A stretch of DNA of 5,257 nt from JBBQIY01 sp964618405 (GCA_964618405.1 CAZUAY010000281.1:1-5257), one strand, 5' to 3'. Positions 1-5,257 are shown, numbered from the stretch's first letter. A program made the numbers and translations. Notes: generated from the sequence alone by a model not told the origin.

Positions 1-118
1 TCTTCGGCTTGCAAACCCATCGCCTATGCGAGTCAACGGAACGGGGATGCGCCCCTGTGCGCGTGCACTGAACGATTTATTGCTTTTATCTCCTAATTAT
101 GGCATCATACGCGCACTT
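1..118 (+). other. Upstream region of rpe, possible leader
   Basis: No complete gene can be supported here. The rpe frame is open back to base 2, and a second frame is open from base 1 to a TAA at 94-96, which could be the tail of an upstream gene but has no recognisable sequence. Short hairpins are possible at 43-55 (GGGG, 5-nt loop, CCCC) and 57-68 (GTGC, 4-nt loop, GCAC). A weak promoter-like pair, TTGCTT at 80-85 and CATCAT at 103-108 with a 17-bp spacer, would give an almost leaderless rpe transcript. I regard it as unproven. Confidence 0.3.
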
Positions 119-793
119 ATGAAAACAATCATTCTTCCATCAATTTTTGCCGCCGACCTCGGTCATCTGTCCGATGAAATTAAACGTGCTGAAGACGCAG
201 GCGCCGACATGCTCCACGTGGATATCATGGACAGCGCTTTCGTTCCTAATCTTAGTTTTGGCAGTAATATCGTAGAACTCGCCAAAAAAACGACCGCAAT
301 CCCCCTCAACGTGCACCTCATGCTCAACCGACCCGACCTTTATGTACAACGCTTCATTGAAGCGGGCGCTGATTCGGTCCAAATCCACGTTGAGTCCTCG
401 TGCATCGTCTCGGAAGTTCTCAAGGAGATCAAGCGTCTAGGTGCCAATCCCGGAATTGTTCTCAATCCTCTCACGCCGCACACGGCCGCCCTCCCCTACC
501 TGCACCTCGTCAACGAATGCCTGCAAATGACCGTCTTCCCAGGATATGGAGGTCAAAAATTTATGCCAGCACCGCTCCCTGAAATCCGTAAATTGCGCGA
601 TGCCGCCACGGCTGCAGGAAAGCCCGATTTCATTCTCATGGTCGATGGTGGCATTAGCCGCGATACACTGGCCTGCTGTGCAGAAGCCGGAGCCAGTGCG
701 TTTGTCGCTGGAACGGCCCTTTTTTCGAAGCCAGATATGAAGGCAGAGGTTGCGTTGCTGCGCAAGCTCGCTTCTGAGGCCTTCAAACCATAA
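119..793 (+). CDS. rpe: Ribulose-phosphate 3-epimerase
   Basis: This cytoplasmic TIM-barrel enzyme interconverts D-ribulose 5-phosphate and D-xylulose 5-phosphate in the pentose phosphate (or Calvin) pathway. With the start at 119 the protein is 224 residues, the usual family length. It opens with the N-terminal signature (LPSIFAADL, residues 6-14, Ser8). Metal and catalytic residues are in place: His33, Asp35 and Met37 in HVDIMD, His66 and Met68 in VHLM, Met137 in QMTVFPGYGGQ, and Asp176 in VDGG. The phosphate-binding end is present (VAGTALF, Gly198). The frame stays open to the left edge and has an earlier ATG at 26, but those extra 31 residues match nothing in the family, so I chose 119. 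No Shine-Dalgarno sequence precedes 119. One oddity is Phe140 where the family usually has Asn, Glu or His before PG(F/Y)GGQ. It is the first gene of a tight cluster, with lepA 24 bp downstream. Confidence 0.95.
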   Translation: MKTIILPSIFAADLGHLSDEIKRAEDAGADMLHVDIMDSAFVPNLSFGSNIVELAKKTTAIPLNVHLMLNRPDLYVQRFIEAGADSVQIHVESSCIVSEVLKEIKRLGANPGIVLNPLTPHTAALPYLHLVNECLQMTVFPGYGGQKFMPAPLPEIRKLRDAATAAGKPDFILMVDGGISRDTLACCAEAGASAFVAGTALFSKPDMKAEVALLRKLASEAFKP

Positions 794-817
794 TCAAGCC
801 GAGCCCCATGAGACTCC

Positions 818-2623
818 ATGTTATCTAAAATCAGAAACTTCTGTATCATCGCCCACATCGACCACGGTAAATCTACGCTGGCAGATCGTATCATGCAGCT
901 TACGCAGTCAGTCGACGAACGCGTCTTCCATGACCAGCTTCTCGATTCTATGGATCTCGAGCGCGAGCGCGGCATCACGATCAAGTCACACCCAGTCTCC
1001 ATGAGCTACACCGCCAAGGATGGCGAAGTCTACTTGCTCAACCTAATTGACACGCCGGGGCATGTCGACTTTTCTTACGAAGTCTCTCGCTCGATGGCGG
1101 CTTGTGAAGCGGCCTTGTTGCTGGTCGATGCAGCGCAAGGAGTGCAAGCCCAAACGGTCGCCAATACTTACTTGGCGATGGATAATGATCTTGAGATCAT
1201 TCCCGTCCTGAACAAGATAGACCTGCCGAGTGCCGATATCGTGGGCGTGAAGCACCAGGTCGAAGAAGCGCTCGCGATTCCGATGGACGACTGTGGTATG
1301 GTCTCCTCCAAGACAGGCCTCGGTGTTGATGAACTCATGGAGATCATCATCAAGAGAGTTCCGCCCCCAACATCCGAACATCCCGACGGGCCACTCCGCG
1401 CCATTATTTTCGATAGTGTGTATGATGTCTACCGCGGCGTGATCGCGTATGTGCGGGTCGTTGATGGCTCGATCAAAACAGGTGACTACATCGAGTACAT
1501 GGGAACTGGCATCACGACTCAGGTCAAAGAGGTGGGCATTTTCTCCCCGAAGATGCAGCCCGCCGCATCCCTCCCGACGGGCACGGTGGGATACGTCATC
1601 GGAACCGTCAAGGATCCCAATGACATCCGTTCTGGCGATACCATTACGAACAAGAGCAATCCAGCCAAAGAACCGCTCCCCGGCTTCCGAGAAATCCGCC
1701 CCATGGTGTTCAGCGGACTCTACCCAATTTCCACCGATGAATATGAGAAAGTGAGATCCGGTCTCGAGAAACTCAAACTCAACGACTCTGCTTTTTCTTG
1801 GCATTCGGAAAGTTCAGTCGCGCTCGGCTTCGGCTTCCGCTGTGGCTTCCTCGGCCTCCTGCACATGGAGATTACTCAGGAGCGCCTGCGACGCGAGTAC
1901 GATTGCGATATCATCGCAACCCACCCCGCCGTCGTCTACCGAATCCATTTCCGCGACGGCACCGTTGAAGAGATTGACAACCCGACGCGAATGCCAGACC
2001 CCACCGTGATTGACCATATCGAAGAGCCCATGATCAAGGCGACGGTGATTACACCGACCGACTACATCGGCGACATCATGCGCGTGGTCATGGAACACCG
2101 TGGCATTGTCGAAAAGACCGACAGCCTCGACGGCTTACGCGTCATTCTGACCTGCGTTCTGCCGCTCAACGAAATCCTGATCGACTTCAACGACACGCTC
2201 AAGAGCGTTTCCCGCGGCTACGCCTCCATGGACTATGACTACTGCGGCTACCAGACGAGCGATATCGTGAAGATGGACATTCTGCTCAACTCCGAAGTTG
2301 TCGATGCCTTCTCCTGCATGGTGCATAAGGACAGAGCTGTTGCGCGAGGCAAGCAGATCTGCGCCGCCTTGCGCGACTCAATCCCGCCGCACATGTTTAA
2401 GATTCCCGTACAAGCGGCGATTGGGCGCAATATCATTGCTCGCGAAGACATTCGTGCATTTCGAAAGGACGTCACGGCTAAGCTCTATGGCGGCGATATC
2501 ACGCGTAAGCAGAAACTTCTCAACAAACAGAAGGAAGGCAAGAAGCGGATGAAGCAATGCGGTACGGTGAACGTTCCACAAGATGCCTTCGTCTCCGTTT
2601 TGCGCAGCAACGTGGAAAACTAA
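818..2623 (+). CDS. lepA: Elongation factor 4 (LepA), ribosome-associated GTPase
   Basis: LepA/EF-4 is a translational GTPase that binds the ribosome and has been linked to back-translocation and to 30S subunit biogenesis. The protein is 601 residues, close to the typical 595-605. GTPase motifs are complete: G1 AHIDHGKST (12-20), G2 RGITI (51-55), G3 DTPGH (78-82, with catalytic His82), G4 NKID (132-135) and G5 SSKTG (163-167). EF-G-like domains II, III and V follow, then the LepA-specific C-terminal domain ending in YGGDITRKQKLLNKQKEG (557-574) and KKRMKQ, the family hallmark. After G2 the sequence reads IKSHPVSM rather than the common IKAQAVRM, a lineage marker that I read as pointing to PVC bacteria (inference). 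The start at 818 lets the protein begin just before the first beta strand (IRNFCIIAHID). No clear Shine-Dalgarno is present. A six-codon frame (808-828) overlaps the start, probably by chance. The maf gene follows after 11 bp. Confidence 0.98.
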   Translation: MLSKIRNFCIIAHIDHGKSTLADRIMQLTQSVDERVFHDQLLDSMDLERERGITIKSHPVSMSYTAKDGEVYLLNLIDTPGHVDFSYEVSRSMAACEAALLLVDAAQGVQAQTVANTYLAMDNDLEIIPVLNKIDLPSADIVGVKHQVEEALAIPMDDCGMVSSKTGLGVDELMEIIIKRVPPPTSEHPDGPLRAIIFDSVYDVYRGVIAYVRVVDGSIKTGDYIEYMGTGITTQVKEVGIFSPKMQPAASLPTGTVGYVIGTVKDPNDIRSGDTITNKSNPAKEPLPGFREIRPMVFSGLYPISTDEYEKVRSGLEKLKLNDSAFSWHSESSVALGFGFRCGFLGLLHMEITQERLRREYDCDIIATHPAVVYRIHFRDGTVEEIDNPTRMPDPTVIDHIEEPMIKATVITPTDYIGDIMRVVMEHRGIVEKTDSLDGLRVILTCVLPLNEILIDFNDTLKSVSRGYASMDYDYCGYQTSDIVKMDILLNSEVVDAFSCMVHKDRAVARGKQICAALRDSIPPHMFKIPVQAAIGRNIIAREDIRAFRKDVTAKLYGGDITRKQKLLNKQKEGKKRMKQCGTVNVPQDAFVSVLRSNVEN

Positions 2624-2634
2624 ATGCATAGAAA

Positions 2635-3216
2635 ATGACCTCGCCTTTTTTCGCCTGCACAGCATCGCCACGTCGACATAAAATCCTCACCGCTCTCGGG
2701 GTCGAGTTCTCTGTTTTTCTTCCAGACTGTGTGGAAATCCACGATGATGCTGATGCCGTCCGCACGGTAACCGTGAATGCACTCGCGAAACATGCGGCCT
2801 GCGCGAAAGCGAATCCAGACGCCTGGATCCTCTCCGCCGACACGGTCGTGGCATTCGAAGGCCGTTGTCTCGGCAAGCCCGCATCGCCTGAAGACGCACG
2901 CCGCATGTTGCTCTCGTTTGCAGGCAAACAACAGAATGTGTTTACCGCCGTGGCAATGTCGACACCCTGCCACGAAGCCGAGCTTCGCGTTGTTGCCTCA
3001 TCGGTTTCGTTCCATAACTATGGGCTGGAAACTGTCGACGCTTATCTCCAAAAAGCCAAAACTCTCGACCGTGCCGGAGCCTACGATATCGACACATTCG
3101 GCGACTTGCTCATTGCCGCGCATACCGGCTCCTACACGAACATCATGGGACTCCCCTCCGAGACCGTGCAGGATTGGCTCCTCGCCAACGCCTATCCATT
3201 ACTAAAAAAGAAGTGA
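2635..3216 (+). CDS. maf: Maf-family nucleoside triphosphate pyrophosphatase
   Basis: Maf proteins hydrolyse non-canonical or excess NTPs to NMP and pyrophosphate and have been linked to septum formation. The protein is 193 residues, typical for the family. Visible motifs are TASPRR (9-14, the nucleotide-phosphate loop normally written SASPRR), SADTVV (67-72, with the putative catalytic Asp69), GKP (80-82), a TAV strand (104-106), DRAGAY (145-150) and GSYTNIMGLP (165-174). Two positions differ from the consensus. The usual AGAYxIQ reads AGAYDID (Asp153 for Gln), and the usual GRxHxVxT reads GKQQNVFT (Asn101 for His). These residues lie near the substrate pocket, so I do not assign dTTP/UTP or m7GTP specificity. 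The start at 2635 lies 11 bp after the lepA stop. A five-codon frame beginning at 2624 ends in an ATGA-type overlap with this start, which could allow coupling. The ribosome-binding site is weak. pgpA follows after 4 bp. Confidence 0.9.
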   Translation: MTSPFFACTASPRRHKILTALGVEFSVFLPDCVEIHDDADAVRTVTVNALAKHAACAKANPDAWILSADTVVAFEGRCLGKPASPEDARRMLLSFAGKQQNVFTAVAMSTPCHEAELRVVASSVSFHNYGLETVDAYLQKAKTLDRAGAYDIDTFGDLLIAAHTGSYTNIMGLPSETVQDWLLANAYPLLKKK

Positions 3217-3220
3217 CTTA

Positions 3221-3718
3221 ATGAAGAAACTACTTTCGCGCATTCCGACCACCATTGCAACAGGTTTCGGCCTCGGCTATGCTCCCGTTGCTTCCGGTAC
3301 CTTCGGGGCTCTCTTGGGCTGTGTGCTCGTTTGGGGCATGACGAGTCGCTCACTTGAGATGCAGATCATTTTGTGCATCGCCATGACCTTGGCCTGCATT
3401 CCGATTTGTTCCTTCGCTGAAAAGGCGCTCGGAGGTGAAAAGGACAATGGTAAAATTGTCGCAGACGAATATCTAACTTTCCCTATCTGTATGCTTGGCA
3501 TGTACTCGCTTTGGCAGGACAACTGGTGGCTGATGCCGATGTGTTTTGTGGTCAACCGCATCATGGATATCATCAAGCCCTTTCCCGCCTACCAACTCCA
3601 ATCCTTACGCTCCGGCCTCGGGATCACGATCGACGATCTCGTCTCATCGCTCTACGCCCTGGGTGCCAATTGGATTCTGTATCTTTATGTTGCGCCGCAC
3701 GTTCTCAAACTTTTTTAA
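3221..3718 (+). CDS. pgpA: Phosphatidylglycerophosphatase A (PgpA-type)
   Basis: This inner-membrane phosphatase removes the terminal phosphate of phosphatidylglycerophosphate, giving phosphatidylglycerol. The protein is 165 residues, the normal size. The family signatures appear in order: GFGLGYAPVASGTFGALLG (15-33, the GxGxxPxxxGT motif), KDNGKIVADE (74-83, the catalytic acidic motif), NRIMDIIKPFP (112-122, matching FRxFDxxKPxP) and GLGITIDD (132-139, with conserved Asp138/Asp139). Hydrophobic stretches around 28-40, 47-63, 87-111 and 140-158 fit an integral membrane protein. Small departures are Tyr-Leu-Thr after DE (84-86), where a Gly is usual, and Asn-Arg for Phe-Arg at 112-113. The start is 4 bp after the maf stop. 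The only upstream purine tract, AAGAAG at 3208-3213, lies inside the end of maf, so translation is probably coupled. It is the last gene of the tight cluster, with a 75-bp gap afterwards. Confidence 0.92.
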   Translation: MKKLLSRIPTTIATGFGLGYAPVASGTFGALLGCVLVWGMTSRSLEMQIILCIAMTLACIPICSFAEKALGGEKDNGKIVADEYLTFPICMLGMYSLWQDNWWLMPMCFVVNRIMDIIKPFPAYQLQSLRSGLGITIDDLVSSLYALGANWILYLYVAPHVLKLF

Positions 3719-3793
3719 TAATTGTCACTTCTAATGCAATACATTCGAGTTGTCTATCGTTAGTAACAAGACACCTGTTCTATTGAGGAAAAA
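3719..3793 (+). promoter_or_regulatory. Intergenic leader with strong ribosome-binding site for the 3794 gene
   Basis: This 75-bp A+T-rich gap separates pgpA from the next gene. It contains GAGGA at 3785-3789, four bases before the ATG at 3794, which is the only strong Shine-Dalgarno in the window and fixes that start. A gap this size, after neighbours spaced by 4-24 bp, could hold a promoter. The nearest candidates are a -35-like TTGTCA at 3722-3727 and a -10-like TACATT at 3740-3745, but they are not correctly spaced from each other, so no promoter is asserted. I see no hairpin with a T-tract, so read-through from pgpA is possible. Confidence 0.6.
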
Positions 3794-4621
3794 ATGAAAC
3801 AAACACTTCGCTATACGCTAATGGTCGTGCCGCTTGTCGGCGTGGCAGTCGCTGGATTTTCGGTTGGACGCTATACGGCTCCTATTTCAACTTTGGGTAC
3901 TATTGTAGAAGTCGAAGCACCTATCGTCAATAACGGCACCGGAGACAAGACTGCCAAGATCGAACTGCTTTCTAAAAAGCTTTCCGATGCAGAACTTAAA
4001 ATCCAAGCGTTAAATTCGGAAATTGACAAGCTTCTTGGCGAGGATTTGCCACCGCTCGAACAGGTTGCCAGTACTGACGAGAAACAAACCGAAAACACCC
4101 ACGGTTCAAGAAAACCTCGTGAAACTCGCGAACAAGAAATGGAACGTCTGAAGACGGAAAACCCAGAACAGTATGCAGCGCGACTCAAAGCACAGGAAGA
4201 AAGGCAAAAGCGCCATCAAGAGTTCATGGAAAAGCGTCGTAATAGTGAAGACCAGCGCGAAGATTTTTTTGCCAACGTGAACATCGCCTACATGTCACCC
4301 GAAGAGCAGAAGAATCTCGCCACCTTCGTTGGGGAATATCAGGAACTCCGAGGCTTGATTGATAAAAGCGTCGCAGGAGAAACTCCAGACCGAGCCAAAC
4401 TTTTTCAGCTCGGAATGAACGTCATGCAGAAGTCTACAGAAATCCGCACCAGTCTGCTTAAGGCAACGGCGAAAGAAATGGGATTCTCCGATTCAGAAAG
4501 CGTCGAGTTTTCCTCATCACTCAATGAAATTTATGGTGCAACAAGCATCATGGGGCCTGGCGGCAGCGGCCTGGTTGATATGATGCGGCGCGGCGGAGGC
4601 CGAGGTGGATGGGGACGCTAG
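3794..4621 (+). CDS. Hypothetical membrane-anchored or exported coiled-coil protein with Gly/Arg-rich tail
   Basis: I do not recognise this 275-residue protein. Residues 7-25 form one hydrophobic segment after Lys2/Arg6, which fits an N-terminal membrane anchor. A cleavable signal is also possible (Ala-Val-Ala at 18-20). A short linker leads to a regular heptad coiled coil at about 56-80, with Ile56, Leu59, Leu63, Ala66, Ile70, Leu73, Ile77 and Leu80 at a/d positions. Then comes a strongly charged Glu/Arg/Lys/Gln-rich helix (about 105-155). A more ordinary helical region follows (about 160-245), starting near YMSPEEQKNL. The tail (254-275) is rich in Gly and Arg and ends RRGGGRGGWGR. The start is secured by GAGGA four bases upstream. 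Helical, charged, exported proteins of the Spy/CpxP type have a loosely similar layout, but no clear LTxxQ repeat is seen, so this is only an idea. The open frame is real given its length, ribosome-binding site and coherent protein pattern. Confidence 0.85.
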   Translation: MKQTLRYTLMVVPLVGVAVAGFSVGRYTAPISTLGTIVEVEAPIVNNGTGDKTAKIELLSKKLSDAELKIQALNSEIDKLLGEDLPPLEQVASTDEKQTENTHGSRKPRETREQEMERLKTENPEQYAARLKAQEERQKRHQEFMEKRRNSEDQREDFFANVNIAYMSPEEQKNLATFVGEYQELRGLIDKSVAGETPDRAKLFQLGMNVMQKSTEIRTSLLKATAKEMGFSDSESVEFSSSLNEIYGATSIMGPGGSGLVDMMRRGGGRGGWGR

Positions 4622-4630
4622 TATTAGGCA

Positions 4631-4655
4631 GTAGGGAGTAGGGAGTAGGGAGTAG
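4631..4655. repeat. GTAGGGA short tandem heptamer repeat (3.6 copies)
   Basis: Three perfect copies of GTAGGGA (4631-4637, 4638-4644, 4645-4651) are followed by a partial GTAG. In the AGTAGGG register a degenerate unit (ATTAGGC, 5 of 7 matches) precedes it at 4623-4629. The array begins nine bases after the stop of the 3794 gene. Similar short heptamer arrays are known as intergenic repeats in several bacterial groups, and the length may vary between strains through slippage. Confidence 0.95.
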
Positions 4656-4701
4656 TTTCCGATGGGAACACCCCAGTCCCTGTTTGGAAAAAGCTTTTTA
4701 G

Positions 4702-4842
4702 CGTTATGTTGTGCGCAACATATCGCGACTTATGTTGCGAGCGGCGTTAGGTTGCATCCTCTTGTTTTAGTGCCTTTTCCTCTTATTTCAATGCCTTTTC
4801 TTTCAGTTTTACATCAGGCCATCCGGATTACGCAACATAACG
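4702..4842. repeat. Four alternating copies of TATGTTG / CAACATA
   Basis: The word TATGTTG lies at 4705-4711 and 4731-4737, and its complement CAACATA at 4716-4722 and 4833-4839. Adjacent copies form a 7-bp hairpin with loop TGCG (4705-4722) or a 9-bp hairpin, CGCAACATA/TATGTTGCG with an 8-nt loop (4714-4739). The distant copy CGCAACATAACG (4831-4842) can pair for 10 bp with either CGTTATGTTG (4702-4711) or TTATGTTGCG (4730-4739). The pairings exclude one another, so alternative structures are possible. The function is unknown. Confidence 0.85.
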
Positions 4843-4918
4843 TCAGGCATGATGTACCGCCCTCCTGATAATGGGGTTTTTTCGGCTTTTCAGTCCACAA
4901 CAGCACTGAATAATTCGC

Positions 4919-4948
4919 TGTAATCTTGAAGATTTATTCAAGATTACA
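4919..4948. repeat. Perfect 12-bp inverted repeat, 6-nt loop (hairpin 1)
   Basis: TGTAATCTTGAA (4919-4930) and TTCAAGATTACA (4937-4948) are exact complements around the loop GATTTA. No T-tract follows on either strand, which argues against an intrinsic terminator. The word AATAATT lies on both sides (4909-4915 and 4948-4954, the second overlapping the last stem base). It shares the core TAATCTTGAA with the hairpin at 5000-5039. Confidence 0.95.
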
Positions 4949-4999
4949 ATAATTAGCCTTGCGTATGGATGTTGGTCAGGGGCAAGCGTCGATCGCTCT

Positions 5000-5039
5000 T
5001 CACCATAATCTTGAACAATACCGTTCAAGATTATGGTGA
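5000..5039. repeat. Perfect 17-bp inverted repeat, 6-nt loop (hairpin 2)
   Basis: TCACCATAATCTTGAAC (5000-5016) is exactly complementary to GTTCAAGATTATGGTGA (5023-5039) around the loop AATACC. A perfect 17-bp stem is very unlikely by chance. It contains the same 10-bp core (TAATCTTGAA at 5006-5015) as hairpin 1, but flanking stem bases and loop differ. There is no adjacent T-tract, so a terminator role is not supported. Confidence 0.97.
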
Positions 5040-5045
5040 TGTTTG

Positions 5046-5127
5046 AGATTACGTTGACGTTGTTGTATGAGAACAGGCAAGATTACATTGACGTTGTTGT
5101 ATGAGAACACGTTGTATGAGAACAGGC
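5046..5127. repeat. Direct-repeat block with 34-bp and 15-bp periods
   Basis: Two 30-bp copies (5046-5075 and 5080-5109) match at 29 of 30 positions with a 34-bp period; the difference is G5053 versus A5087. The second runs into a third partial copy, so GTTGTATGAGAACA recurs at 5062-5075, 5096-5109 and 5111-5124, the last two as a 15-bp tandem pair. Each long copy begins with AGATTAC, and CAAGATTACA at 5078-5087 repeats the end of the right arm of hairpin 1. Confidence 0.95.
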
Positions 5128-5140
5128 GAGATTGCCTGTT
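5121..5140. repeat. 7-bp inverted repeat, 6-nt loop (hairpin 3)
   Basis: AACAGGC (5121-5127) and GCCTGTT (5134-5140) are exact complements around the loop GAGATT, and a G-T wobble can extend the stem by one pair. The left arm is the end of the last direct-repeat copy, so the hairpin closes the repeat block. No T-tract follows. Confidence 0.8.
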
Positions 5141-5217
5141 TGGCATAGCAGAGATATACGTGCACAGGCAGGATGCATGATGCTCCCAGTGTAGATGGGG
5201 GCGCATTCACGATTCAT

Positions 5218-5227
5218 TGACCGGTCA
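5218..5227. repeat. 10-bp palindrome TGACCGGTCA
   Basis: A perfect palindrome centred between 5222 and 5223. It could be a dimeric repressor site, but no promoter or start codon is visible around it before the window ends. Confidence 0.6.
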
Positions 5228-5233
5228 TCAACG

Positions 5234-5257
5234 GCTACAGGTTTTCTCTCCTGTGGC
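5234..5257. repeat. Hairpin at right edge, possibly cut by the window
   Basis: GCTACAGG (5234-5241) pairs with CCTGTGGC (5250-5257) over eight pairs including one T-G wobble, with an 8-nt pyrimidine loop. The last pair uses the final base of the window, so the full stem may be longer. Confidence 0.6.

Larger units (their letters stand above)
4622..5257. other. Repeat-rich intergenic region without a credible gene
   Basis: No gene is supported in these 636 bp. The longest frames (4662-4868 on + and 5000-5206 on -) encode 68-residue peptides with no Shine-Dalgarno, no recognisable motif and a sequence dictated by the repeats they cross. The stretch instead holds a heptamer tandem repeat, clustered inverted repeats, a direct-repeat block and a partial hairpin at the right edge, each listed separately. 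No intrinsic terminator with a clear stem and T-tract follows the 3794 gene. Confidence 0.75.

Noticed and set aside
26..118. N-terminal extension of rpe from the ATG at 26
   Set aside because: The added residues have no family counterpart, while the start at 119 gives the canonical N-terminus and length.
3722..3745. Promoter before the 3794 gene (TTGTCA / TACATT)
   Set aside because: The two boxes are only 12 bp apart, and no properly spaced partner was found for either.
4702..4842. Integron attC-like site (CGTTATG, GCGTTAGGT, CATAAC words)
   Set aside because: attC requires an RYYYAAC arm first and GTTRRRY last. The inverted arms here run the other way, and no matching second site or integrase is seen.
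4662..4868. A 68-residue + strand open frame after the heptamer array
   Set aside because: It has no Shine-Dalgarno and no recognisable motif. It runs across the TATGTTG/CAACATA repeats, so the peptide reflects repeat DNA.
4857..4890. Intrinsic terminator (GGGG followed by TTTTTT)
   Set aside because: No convincing stem precedes the T-tract; only three C-G pairs can be drawn.
5046..5127. CRISPR array
   Set aside because: The units are separated by only four bases, then by none. There are no spacers of regular length and no cas genes.
5000..5206. A 68-residue - strand open frame
   Set aside because: It spans hairpin 2 and the direct repeats, with a repeat-derived sequence (recurring Ser-Tyr-Asn and Asn-Val motifs) and no ribosome-binding site.

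Overview
The window carries a compact bacterial housekeeping cluster on the + strand, followed by a gene of unknown function and about 0.6 kb of repeat-rich DNA with no convincing gene. Base composition is moderate. No mobile-element gene, CRISPR array, tRNA or rRNA is visible. Protein sequence alone does not fix the organism. The LepA switch region (GITIKSHPVSM rather than the common GITIKAQAVRM type), the PgpA motif variants and the lipid/translation gene mix suggest the PVC group (Verrucomicrobiota, Kiritimatiellota or Lentisphaerota). This is an inference held with modest confidence.

Positions 119-3718 hold four tightly packed co-directional genes: rpe (ribulose-phosphate 3-epimerase), lepA (EF-4), a Maf-family nucleotide pyrophosphatase and pgpA (phosphatidylglycerophosphatase A). 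The gaps are 24, 11 and 4 bp, so one transcript is likely. The products serve separate processes (pentose phosphate/carbon metabolism, ribosome function, nucleotide-pool or cell-division control, phosphatidylglycerol synthesis). The cluster therefore looks like a growth-linked housekeeping operon rather than one pathway. None of the four starts has a good Shine-Dalgarno sequence.

After a 75-bp gap comes a 275-codon gene (3794-4621) with a strong ribosome-binding site. It encodes a membrane-anchored or exported, coiled-coil, highly charged protein with a Gly/Arg-rich tail, and I do not recognise its family.

From 4622 to the window end I see no credible gene. Instead there is a GTAGGGA heptamer tandem repeat (4631-4655), four alternating copies of TATGTTG/CAACATA that can pair in several ways (4702-4842), two long perfect hairpins sharing the core TAATCTTGAA (4919-4948 and 5000-5039), a direct-repeat block with 34-bp then 15-bp periods (5046-5127) ending in a third hairpin, and a 10-bp palindrome plus a hairpin cut by the window edge (5218-5257). 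This island is the least explained part of the window. It could be a nest of palindromic repeat elements, a structured RNA or a protein-binding array, and the sequence alone does not decide between them.
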